DNA of 54,138 nucleotides from Oscillospiraceae bacterium (lineage in GTDB: Bacteria; Bacillota; Clostridia; Oscillospirales; CAG-382): NCBI GenBank assembly GCA_015064625.1, contig SVRW01000018.1:1-54138 (forward strand), written 5' to 3'. Numbering within the stretch: the stretch's first letter is position 1; each line of letters starts with the position of its first letter. The position numbers and the translations under genes are program-made. Of the stretch, positions 46,113-54,016 are shown in pieces. The notes beneath the pieces were generated by a model. The model had not been told where the DNA came from. It made no database searches and saw only the letters and a program-made list of their open reading frames with translations.

Positions 46113-46688
46113 ATGAAAAACAAAACTTTCAGATTTTTTATTCCCGTTTTTATTCTGGTTTTCGCGCTTATTCTTTCTTCATGTTCAAACCCCGTCAGCT
46201 ACAGCGTAGATAAAGAGCATGAAGAGAAAATAAAAGTCATATACAATATGGTAACGGGTCTTGTAAAAAACGATGAGGAGCTTTATTTAAGCACGTTTGA
46301 GCCTGATTATATTGAAAACGTAAAAAAGGTTGTTGATACACTTGGAGCTCAATATTTTGATGCTGAAAGCTTCGATGATCTGATGACGAGCTTTTTCTTT
46401 CAGAACAAGGAAGGATTGTCGGTTAATTACGGCGATGACGTGAAAGTAAAGCTTTCCTTCAACTCCGTTGAGGAAGCGTCAAAGGATTCGCTTGGAGCAT
46501 TTATCGACGATTATTCCGTTTCCTACAAGCTCCCTCTTGACAAAATTGAGGAAGTTGCAAAGGTTTCTGTAAAGCTTTATATTAAAGGCTCAGTTTACGA
46601 AGGCTCAATTGACAGCAATTTTATATTGTTAAAGCTTTCCGATAATGGATGGCGTTTGCATCCCGAAAGCTTTTTATACGCTTTTTAG
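46113..46688 (+). CDS. Small lipoprotein of unknown function
   Basis: 191 residues, starting one base after the translocase stop and so probably coupled. Lipobox ILSSC (about residue 24). The mature part is mixed alpha/beta with a repeated cue of alternating strands (VKVKLSFNSV, AKVSVKLYIKG, FILLKLSDNGWRL) like an NTF2- or DUF4878-type fold, often seen in small exported proteins; this assignment is uncertain. The next gene, uppP, begins 18 bases later. Confidence 0.78.
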   Translation: MKNKTFRFFIPVFILVFALILSSCSNPVSYSVDKEHEEKIKVIYNMVTGLVKNDEELYLSTFEPDYIENVKKVVDTLGAQYFDAESFDDLMTSFFFQNKEGLSVNYGDDVKVKLSFNSVEEASKDSLGAFIDDYSVSYKLPLDKIEEVAKVSVKLYIKGSVYEGSIDSNFILLKLSDNGWRLHPESFLYAF

Positions 46689-46705
46689 AAGAAAGAGAGT
46701 TATTT

Positions 46706-47542
46706 ATGGATTTTTTGATCGCTTTACTTTATGGTATCATTGAGGGAATAACAGAATGGCTTCCCGTAAGCAGTACAGGACACCTCATAATTTTTGAGAA
46801 TATTCTCCCATTCCGTGCGGTTTCAGATGATTTTCTCGATATGTTCCGTGTTGTTGTGCAATTAGGAGCAATTCTTGCCGTTGTTACTATATATTGGAAC
46901 AAAATTTTTCCTTTTGATTTTTCAAAGGAAAGAAAAAGTCTCATAAAGCCCGAAATTTTTTCCCTTTGGTTTAAAATTGTCGTTGCTTGCATTCCTGCCG
47001 CTGTTGTAGGTCTGCTCTTTGACGATAAGCTGGAAGCGGTTTTCTATAATCCTTTAACGGTTGCCATAAGTCTTGCAGTTTTTGGTGTTGTTTTCCTTGT
47101 GGTTGAATCGATAAACAAGAACAAATCGCCCACCACCCTCTCACCTTATAACATTACATACAAAGCGGCTGTAATAATTGGCGCATTCCAGCTTCTTGCC
47201 GCTATTTTCCCAGGTACTTCCCGTTCGGGAGCAACAATTATAGGTGCTTTACTTATCGGCATTTCAAGAACTGCCGCCGCAGAATTCACCTTCTTCTTGG
47301 GAATCCCCGTCATGTTCGGTGCAAGCCTTCTCAAAATCGCAAAATTCGTCCTTGACGGCAATTCTATGACGTCAAACGAATGGATGATAATGCTCGTTGG
47401 TTTTGTTGTAGCTTACGTGGTTTCCGTTGCCGCCATAAGAGGTCTTATGGCATACGTTAAAAAACACGATTTCAAATTCTTCGGTTGGTACAGAATTGTA
47501 CTCGCCATAGCAGTGCTTGTTTACTTTTGGGTTGTAAAATAG
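46706..47542 (+). CDS. uppP: Undecaprenyl-diphosphatase
   Basis: 278 residues from ATG 46706; the open frame extends upstream into the previous gene without a binding site. Multi-pass membrane protein with both family motifs: EGITEWLPVSSTGHL (~12-26) and PGTSRSGATI (~165-175). It recycles undecaprenyl pyrophosphate for wall synthesis and can give bacitracin resistance. Last gene of the hexosaminidase-translocase-lipoprotein-uppP run; the hairpin at 47610-47641 follows. Confidence 0.95.
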   Translation: MDFLIALLYGIIEGITEWLPVSSTGHLIIFENILPFRAVSDDFLDMFRVVVQLGAILAVVTIYWNKIFPFDFSKERKSLIKPEIFSLWFKIVVACIPAAVVGLLFDDKLEAVFYNPLTVAISLAVFGVVFLVVESINKNKSPTTLSPYNITYKAAVIIGAFQLLAAIFPGTSRSGATIIGALLIGISRTAAAEFTFFLGIPVMFGASLLKIAKFVLDGNSMTSNEWMIMLVGFVVAYVVSVAAIRGLMAYVKKHDFKFFGWYRIVLAIAVLVYFWVVK

Positions 47543-47579
47543 GCAAGTAACGGAAAAAACGGAATTCGCTATACCTTCC

Positions 47580-47733
47580 AATTCGGAATTCGGAATTCGG
47601 AATAAATTAAAAGCACGGTTTTGCTCTCAAGACCGTGCTTTATCTTTTACTATTTATATAATGCAATAAGATGTTTTTCGACCTTTGGGAGAAAAATTTC
47701 CTTAATTTTCAATTTTCCATTTTCCATTGTCAA
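47580..47733. repeat. Composite dispersed repeat, copy C
   Basis: Three AATTCGG heptamers (47580-47600), then the hairpin, then the inverse of the core GAGGAAATTTTTCTCCC-type sequence (GGGAGAAAAATTTCC near 47688) and a TTTTCCA minisatellite. It shares its modules with copies A (8620), B (9272) and the copy at 6786. Confidence 0.65.
47610..47644 (+). terminator. Terminator after uppP
   Basis: AAAGCACGGTTTTG (47610-47623) pairs with 47628-47641 with one wobble; loop CTCT; T-rich tail. Confidence 0.82.
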
Positions 47734-47827
47734 TTTTATTAACCTCTTTGCCTTCTTCGAAATATAATAGAAAGTGACACCGTTTCAACGCAAAGCTTTG
47801 ATTCGGAAAAAAGCTTTATTTTGTTGC

Positions 47828-47869
47828 CATAATCATTCTAAAAACTCCCATAATCATTCTAAAAACTCG
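47828..47869. repeat. 21-bp tandem duplication before the SOD-like gene
   Basis: CATAATCATTCTAAAAACTC followed by C, then again followed by G (47828-47848, 47849-47869). The second copy runs straight into AAGGAG, the ribosome binding site of the next gene. Confidence 0.7.
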
Positions 47870-47881
47870 AAGGAGACAAAA

Positions 47882-48613
<732 letters not shown>

Positions 48614-48620
48614 AAAAACA

Positions 48621-48655
48621 GAAACAGCAAAACTACTTTGTGGTCTTGCTGTTTC
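48621..48655 (+). terminator. Terminator after the SOD-like gene
   Basis: GAAACAGCAA (48621-48630) pairs perfectly with 48646-48655. Confidence 0.7.
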
Positions 48656-48837
48656 AATATAAATATTCTCTTTTGCCAAATGTTCATGTTAGTTCTGTAA
48701 ATAGTTCAATTCCGTGAGAACACCTCGTTTCACCGTTTTGGCAAACTCATTACAACACATGGAACTCATAACCTCAATGCGGATTTCGTCTTTTCAAAAA
48801 AACATTCGGGAAAATCAAAAAAATTTCAGAAAAGGTA

Positions 48838-48865
48838 TTGACAAATAGAAATTTTGTGGTATAAT
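48838..48865 (+). promoter_or_regulatory. Promoter of tRNA-Leu
   Basis: TTGACA at 48838-48843, 16-nt spacer, TATAAT at 48860-48865, 41 bases before the tRNA. Confidence 0.85.
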
Positions 48866-48906
48866 GAATAAGCTCTCAGGTGAGAGCAACCCTTAATTTA
48901 ATAGAT

Positions 48907-48989
48907 GCGGCCGTGGCGGAACTGGCAGACGCGCACGTTTGAGGGGCGTGTGGGCAACCGTATGGGTTCAAGTCCCATCGGCCGCACCA
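48907..48989 (+). tRNA. tRNA-Leu (anticodon GAG)
   Basis: Acceptor GCGGCCG (48907-48913) pairs with CGGCCGC (48979-48985), followed by an encoded ACCA. The anticodon stem CACGT/GCGTG encloses TTGAGGG with anticodon GAG (48941-48943), reading CUC and CUU. A long variable arm (GGGCAACC) marks a class II tRNA; the T-arm is GGGTTCAAGTCCC. Confidence 0.95.
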
Positions 48990-49022
48990 AAATAGCACTT
49001 GCGAAAGCAAGTGCTATTTTTA
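48989..49022 (+). terminator. tRNA terminator
   Basis: A perfect 14-bp stem AAAATAGCACTTGC (48989-49002) with 49007-49020, closed by a GAAA tetraloop and followed by T. Confidence 0.92.
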
Positions 49023-49023
49023 T

Positions 49024-49113
49024 CAAATCCGAAGGATTTGTATGGAATCACGCGGAAAGCGTGTATGAAATCAGCTCGCTTTGCGGGCTGTATGGCATCA
49101 AGATTCAGTCTTG
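49024..49113. repeat. Mini-hairpin array with TATGGAATC-type spacers
   Basis: Four small stems at about 25-base intervals: CAAATCC-GAA-GGATTTG (49024-49040), CACGC-GGAAA-GCGTG (49049-49063), AGCTCGC-TTT-GCGGGCT (49073-49089) and CAAGA-TTCAG-TCTTG (49099-49113). They are separated by TATGGAAT, TATGAAATC and GTATGGCAT. Stem sequences differ completely while the spacers are conserved. Confidence 0.85.
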
Positions 49114-49149
49114 TATTACTCTACGCCCCGCTCAAAAAGGAACCGCAAA

Positions 49150-49668
49150 ATGAAAAAATCTAAAGTTTCACTTAAAATCGCAATTTTTCTATTTACAGTT
49201 GGTATGATACTCGGAACTGTATTTATATTCGGAATGGGATATTGGAATTCCAACGTAACAAGAGAGGAATGTATTGAAGTTAAAACGCATTTTCTTTCTT
49301 ATAAAGAAATTAAGCAGCAAAGAAGATTCAACAGAATTAAACAATTTGCTGTTGACTGCACAAACGGGGAAAGATATTTTATAGATGGTGTAAGCATCAA
49401 CGCAGAGGTTAGTCAGATGTTATCTCAACTATCTGAAAAGCAACCAATAACGCTGCTTATTCATCCAAACAGCAATACAATTGTTGAATTTTCAACCAAA
49501 TCCATTAGTATTTTGGAATTCAACGATACAATGAAAAAATTACGTACAGAAAATACGGCATTTCTGTTTTTAGGAATTTTCATGTATATTTGTATGGTTG
49601 TAGGTTTATATTATATTGTTTTGCACTACGTTCAGAAACGCAAGTATAAAAAGAATTCCGCTTATTGA
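49150..49668 (+). CDS. Hypothetical membrane protein with two helices
   Basis: 172 residues from ATG 49150 (AAAAAGGA upstream, inside the sequence after the hairpin array). Helices at about 8-31 and 137-160 enclose a soluble domain (~32-135) with strands ECIEVKTHFLSYKEI, QFAVDCTNGERYFIDG and QPITLLIHPNSNTIVEF. The layout recalls DUF3592-type proteins but the match is weak. Function unknown. Confidence 0.75.
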   Translation: MKKSKVSLKIAIFLFTVGMILGTVFIFGMGYWNSNVTREECIEVKTHFLSYKEIKQQRRFNRIKQFAVDCTNGERYFIDGVSINAEVSQMLSQLSEKQPITLLIHPNSNTIVEFSTKSISILEFNDTMKKLRTENTAFLFLGIFMYICMVVGLYYIVLHYVQKRKYKKNSAY

Positions 49669-49713
49669 TTTTTCTTTCAATATTTATCCTTAAACACAAA
49701 AGGAAATAAAACC

Positions 49714-50124
49714 ATGAAAAAATACAAATTAACTCAAAAGGACGAGTTATTGATAAAAACCGCCCTTGAAGCGTTAAAAAAGAATTTTGACGATGGAATA
49801 TACAACCACACAGTAGGCTGTGCGGTTTTGTGTAAAAGCGGCAAGATATATTCTGGGGTGAATTGTGACGGAATACACGGCTCGTGTGCTGAATATATAA
49901 CTATAGGAATGGCAATTTCTACAGGTGAAAGAGAGTTTGAAACTATAGTCGCCGTACACGATAAGCAAAAAAACTACGTTATTTCCCCTTGCGGTAATTG
50001 CAGGCAAATGCTATACCAATATTGCCCCGATATAAAAGTTATTATTAACGACGAAAAAGAAGGACTTTTCAAAGTTAAAGCAAAGGACTTGTTACCGTAT
50101 GCATGGGAAAGTGTAATTTGCTGA
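49714..50124 (+). CDS. Cytidine deaminase-like protein
   Basis: 136 residues, start ATG with AAAGGA upstream. Zinc motifs of the family are present: HGSCAE (~52-57, Cys and catalytic Glu) and SPCGNCRQML (~91-100, two Cys). The surrounding pattern GVNCDGIHGSCAEYITIGMA is close to the blasticidin-S deaminase/Cdd group. It probably deaminates cytidine or a related base in salvage. Its last 15 codons recur at 50591-50634, after the next gene. Confidence 0.88.
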   Translation: MKKYKLTQKDELLIKTALEALKKNFDDGIYNHTVGCAVLCKSGKIYSGVNCDGIHGSCAEYITIGMAISTGEREFETIVAVHDKQKNYVISPCGNCRQMLYQYCPDIKVIINDEKEGLFKVKAKDLLPYAWESVIC

Positions 50125-50174
50125 AAATTATCATTTAATAGAATTCTGAACACTAAAAATAAAGGGGCTATTAT

Positions 50175-50585
50175 ATGTGTTATTTTCTTTATGGAGCTAT
50201 TAACTCGGGAATTAACGACGAAGATTATAAAACAGCATCGAAAGACAATGAATTTCATTTCAATTGCGGTAATATAAAGGACGTAAATGCTTGCGTTGAA
50301 AAATGCGGTATGGATTACAGAATAACCTTTAATTATTGCGATTGTAATACCGATATAGGCCAGAAGGATACAAACAAAAAGCAGTTGAAATCACTTGAAG
50401 AGCTTCTTCTTAACTTTAAAAACGTTCGTGGAATAAAATATGTTTTAATAAGTAAGAATTGGTATGATGAAACCAACGATGCACAAGAAACGGTTCACAT
50501 AGACGATATTGATATTTTGTCATTCCTTGCAAATATGGAAACCAACTGTCTATATAAAATAGAATTATACAAAAAATACTATTAG
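50175..50585 (+). CDS. Hypothetical small protein between duplicated deaminase ends
   Basis: 136 residues, start ATG with AAGGGG upstream. Cys-rich N-terminal half (NCGNIKDVNACVEKCG, FNYCDCNTD), then a helix KKQLKSLEELLLNFKNV and strands RGIKYVLISKNW. No signal or membrane helix and no family recognised. It sits between the cytidine deaminase and a copy of that gene's 3' end, so it may have been inserted as a unit. Confidence 0.72.
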   Translation: MCYFLYGAINSGINDEDYKTASKDNEFHFNCGNIKDVNACVEKCGMDYRITFNYCDCNTDIGQKDTNKKQLKSLEELLLNFKNVRGIKYVLISKNWYDETNDAQETVHIDDIDILSFLANMETNCLYKIELYKKYY

Positions 50586-50590
50586 TATAT

Positions 50591-50634
50591 CAAAAAACTT
50601 GTTACCGTATGCATGGGAAAGTGTGATATGTTGA
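50591..50634 (+). pseudogene. 3' remnant of a second cytidine deaminase gene
   Basis: ACTTGTTACCGTATGCATGG and following bases repeat 50087-50114 exactly for 28 bases. The frame encodes KNLLPYAWESVIC plus stop, versus KDLLPYAWESVIC in the intact gene. The last three codons differ only at third positions (GTA/GTG, ATT/ATA, TGC/TGT), the mark of a once-functional coding copy. Nothing of the rest of the gene remains upstream. Confidence 0.75.
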
Positions 50635-50643
50635 AACACCAAA

Positions 50644-50679
50644 AAGGCTGTTTCAAGCAAAAATGCTTGAAACAGCCTT
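50644..50679. terminator. Bidirectional terminator
   Basis: AAGGCTGTTTCAAGCA (50644-50659) pairs perfectly over 16 bp with 50664-50679 across AAAA, between the deaminase region and the minus gene ending at 50691. Confidence 0.9.
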
Positions 50680-50690
50680 AAATATTGATA

Positions 50691-53567
50691 CTATGCGTAT
50701 AAATCAAGTTGACCAAGGAAATATTTTTTTATTTGCAAATAGTCTGTTGAGGTTATCTTGCCGTCACCGTCGGTATCAGCAGAAGCGAAATATTCTCCTT
50801 CGATATTTATTGTTCCAAGGAACACTTTCTTAATCTGCAAATAATCTGTTGCTGTTATCTCGCCTGTTCCGTCAACGTCTCCTTTAACGACAACAGTGTA
50901 AACGTTGTTTTCAGAATCCGTCACCTTAAAACCTGTACCAATTTTTGCATTATCCGCCAAAGCATTTCCGTCTTTGTCGGTAATTGTAACCGTTATTCCA
51001 TAAGCCTCAAGATTCGTTATCATGCCAGATACAGTCGTTTTTGCCACAACGTTCGGCATTGTTTTGTTTTCTATATCCATATATTCGTTGCTGTCCTCAT
51101 CGGGAAGTGTTACAATTTCAACGAACTCAAAGCCATTTTCGTTAGCATAAACTTCTGCCACAGAGCCTACAAAACCATGAATTGCAAAATCACTTGCACA
51201 TCCGCCAAATGCATATTCACCTATGTTTATTACGGAATTGGGTATGATTACACTTTTCAATGATTCACAGAAGCCAAAAGCCCAATCACCTATAGTTTTT
51301 ACGGAATTCGGGATTTTTACGGTAATAAGATTGCTATGATCACGGAATGCACTTGCAACAATCATTGTAGTGCCATCTTTTATTTCAATATTTTCGACCC
51401 AATCCGCATTCAATAAATAATTATTAAGATACAGAACATTATTTTCCCAATTAGACAAATCCTGACTGAAAGCAGTGCAGTTAAATGCATATTCTCCTAT
51501 AGTGAGCACAGAATCGGGGAGAATTATATCCGAGAGAGACGTGCAATTATAAAACGCACGCTCTCCGATGTTTGTTACAGAATCAGGGATAATTATGCCC
51601 TTTAAAGATGTACAAGAATCAAATGCGTAATGGCCTATATTTGTCAAAGCGTTTCCCAAAGATACATTTGAAAGAAGTTCACATTCACGGAACGCACCGT
51701 ACCCTATGCTTAATACGGAGTCGGGAATCTCTATACTTTCAAGAAGTATACATCGTGCGAACGCACTATCTCCTATACTCACCACGGAATTTCCCATAGA
51801 TACGTTTGTTAATGCTTGACACCAGCCAAATGCCCAATCACCTACAATCTCCACAGAATCGGGAATAATCACACTTTCGAGTAATTCGGAATCCGAAAAC
51901 GCATTGGCACAAATGAGTCTTGTCCCTTCTTTGATTTGATAACTTTGGTTTAAATCTTGAACCTCTACCAAACATTTTTCTACATATAAAGCTCCATTTT
52001 CCCAATTTCCCGCGTTGTTATAATATGCTGTATTATAAAATGCTTGTTTTCCTATACTGATTACAGAATCCGGAATGCTTATGTTTTCAAGAGATTCGCA
52101 GAAACGAAACGCATCAGTTCCTATCTCCTTCAAAGAATCTGGCATAGTTACACTTATAAGCGAACTACAATTTCTGAATGCTCCGTCTCCTATTCTCGTT
52201 ACAGAATCACCAAGTATTACATCGGTGAGGGAGGTGCAGCTATTGAACGAACTGTCTTCTATATTTTTCAACGAATCGGGAAGGGTTATACTTTCGAGAG
52301 ATATACAAGCGGAAAAAGCACCATAACCTATGCTTTCTACAGAGTCAGGAATGGTTACGCTCTTAAGGCCACGGCAATCTGAAAAAACCGCTTCACCTAT
52401 GCTTGTTATAGAATCAGGGATTATTATGCTTTCAAGAGCCCGGCATTCGCTAAACGCATATTCTCCAATATGTGTTACAGAATTAGGAATATAGACGCTC
52501 TTAAGTTTTTTGCAATTATGAAATACCCATTTCCCTATGCTCGTTACAGAATTTGGAATGGATATATTTTCAAGAGATTCGCAACCAGAAAATGAGAAAT
52601 TGTCCAATTTTGTCACAGAATCAGGTATGGATATACTTTTAAGGGATTTGCAATTATAAAACGTATTTTCTTCGATAATTGTCAAAGAATCAGAGAGTTG
52701 TATATTTTTAAGAGCTTTGCAACCATAAAACGCTTTTTTTCCTATTTTCGTTACAGAATCGGGAATGATTACGTTGTCAAGCGTTTCACAGTTATTAAAC
52801 GCCATTGAACCAATGGTTATTACAGAATCAGGTATTGTTATATTTTCGAGGCACCAACAGCCGTCAAACGCCATTTCAGCTATAAGCCTTGTACCTTCTT
52901 TGATAAAGCACTCTTCTATATAATGATTCGACTCAACTAAATATTTACCAACGTATAAAACTTCATTTTCCCAATTAGTCGAGTCGCCATAATATTTAGT
53001 CCATTCAAAAGGATTCATTCCCATTGTTGTTATAGAATCGGGAAGAGATATATTTGAAAGATTATTACAATTACTAAAGACTCTCGAGCCTAAATTTGTT
53101 ACAGAATCTGGAATTGTAATTCTCGTAAGCGCATAACAACCCGCAAACGCAAAGTCACCTATGCTCTCTACGGAATCAGGAATTGTAATGCTTGCAAGGT
53201 GTTCCAAACGATAAAACGCATGATCGCCTATTGTTGTTACGGAATCAGGTATGATTACACTTTCTATCTTCGAGCACCAATAAAACGCGTAGTTACCTAT
53301 AGACGTAACACCATTTTCAATAACGACAGACTTAATTTGTGTATCTCGCAAGCAAAATGGGCTTTCCACTTCGGGTGACCCATCCTCATAATCATACATT
53401 TCTCCTGTTCCTGATACAGTAATAGTACCCTCGGAATCAAGAGTCCAAGTAAGATTATCTCCGCAAGTCCCAGATGCTTTTGTTTCTGCACTGACCGCCA
53501 CGGAAAAAGTTGACAAAAGAATAACAAGGGATAAAACAAAGGATAAAACTTTATTCGTCTTTTTCAT
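50691..53567 (-). CDS. BspA-like leucine-rich repeat surface protein with dockerin
   Basis: 958 residues, start ATG with AAGGA upstream. Signal peptide ~1-27. About thirty 23-residue LRR_5 repeats (consensus SIxIPDSVTxIGxxAFxxCxxL) fill ~60-800. They are broken three times by a variant block with NWEN, LYV or LYL, and KEGTRLI or KDGTTMI. A linker leads to a C-terminal dockerin with two calcium-binding repeats, DVDGTGEITATDYLQIKK and DTDGDGKITSTDYLQIKK. BspA-like proteins bind host proteins; the dockerin would attach this one to a cohesin-bearing partner, which is not in the window. Confidence 0.93.
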   Translation of the reverse strand: MKKTNKVLSFVLSLVILLSTFSVAVSAETKASGTCGDNLTWTLDSEGTITVSGTGEMYDYEDGSPEVESPFCLRDTQIKSVVIENGVTSIGNYAFYWCSKIESVIIPDSVTTIGDHAFYRLEHLASITIPDSVESIGDFAFAGCYALTRITIPDSVTNLGSRVFSNCNNLSNISLPDSITTMGMNPFEWTKYYGDSTNWENEVLYVGKYLVESNHYIEECFIKEGTRLIAEMAFDGCWCLENITIPDSVITIGSMAFNNCETLDNVIIPDSVTKIGKKAFYGCKALKNIQLSDSLTIIEENTFYNCKSLKSISIPDSVTKLDNFSFSGCESLENISIPNSVTSIGKWVFHNCKKLKSVYIPNSVTHIGEYAFSECRALESIIIPDSITSIGEAVFSDCRGLKSVTIPDSVESIGYGAFSACISLESITLPDSLKNIEDSSFNSCTSLTDVILGDSVTRIGDGAFRNCSSLISVTMPDSLKEIGTDAFRFCESLENISIPDSVISIGKQAFYNTAYYNNAGNWENGALYVEKCLVEVQDLNQSYQIKEGTRLICANAFSDSELLESVIIPDSVEIVGDWAFGWCQALTNVSMGNSVVSIGDSAFARCILLESIEIPDSVLSIGYGAFRECELLSNVSLGNALTNIGHYAFDSCTSLKGIIIPDSVTNIGERAFYNCTSLSDIILPDSVLTIGEYAFNCTAFSQDLSNWENNVLYLNNYLLNADWVENIEIKDGTTMIVASAFRDHSNLITVKIPNSVKTIGDWAFGFCESLKSVIIPNSVINIGEYAFGGCASDFAIHGFVGSVAEVYANENGFEFVEIVTLPDEDSNEYMDIENKTMPNVVAKTTVSGMITNLEAYGITVTITDKDGNALADNAKIGTGFKVTDSENNVYTVVVKGDVDGTGEITATDYLQIKKVFLGTINIEGEYFASADTDGDGKITSTDYLQIKKYFLGQLDLYA

Positions 53568-53773
53568 AATATTCCTTTCTGCTGTTTTAACAGCGTTAAC
53601 GTTGTTTTGAAAAATACTTTCATATATTAAAGCTTATTTTGCTTCATACATATTAAAACAATCAATTTATAGTTGCAGACTTGTTCCGAAAAAGAAAACT
53701 GCCCTTTAACGAATCATTTATTTTCATTTTAAGTCCACTTTTGTCAATTTCGTCTATCGAGTTCGACAGATAT
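53568..53773 (-). other. Long leader of the LRR-dockerin gene
   Basis: About 200 bases between promoter and start codon. A small stem GCTGTT-TT-AACAGC (53581-53594) sits just upstream of the ribosome binding site. No known riboswitch core was recognised. Confidence 0.5.
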
Positions 53774-53802
53774 ATTCTATCACACTTTTGACAGCATGTC
53801 AA
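53774..53802 (-). promoter_or_regulatory. SigA promoter for the LRR-dockerin gene
   Basis: Minus strand TTGACA (53802-53797), 17-nt spacer, TAGAAT (53779-53774). Confidence 0.82.
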
Positions 53803-54016
53803 TAGTTTTTTCGAATTTATGAATTTTTGTCAAAAAATTATACTTTTATTTCCAGCAAAATCCGAATAAATACCACGTTCTTCTCCATAATAAAAATTGA
53901 ATATTTTTTCAAAATATTCCAACTAAAAAGCGGTGATTTTTAATAAAAAGTATTTAAAAACAAAATGTTACATAAAAATTTCAATACAAAAAACTCCCGC
54001 GGCATCAAGCCTGATA
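53803..54016. other. AT-rich intergenic region
   Basis: No gene seen. A perfect AT-only hairpin, GAATATTTT-TTC-AAAATATTC, lies at 53899-53919; its role is unclear. Confidence 0.5.

Larger units (their letters stand above)
47543..47881. other. Intergenic region with dispersed repeat and terminator
   Basis: About 340 bases containing heptamer array (47580-47603), terminator (47610-47644), an inverted copy of the core seen at 8645 (about 47664-47706), a minisatellite of the words TTTTCAATTTTCCA and TTTTCCATTG (about 47706-47730), a lone TATAAT (47763-47768) and a 21-bp tandem duplication (47828-47869). Confidence 0.7.

Noticed and set aside
49024..49113. The mini-hairpin array as a CRISPR array or tRNA-like genes.
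   Set aside because: Spacers are the conserved part and the variable parts are short palindromes; stems are too small for tRNA and no cas genes are present.
48905..49153. An 82-residue open frame over the tRNA and hairpin array.
   Set aside because: It coincides with a complete tRNA-Leu and its terminator and lacks a ribosome binding site.
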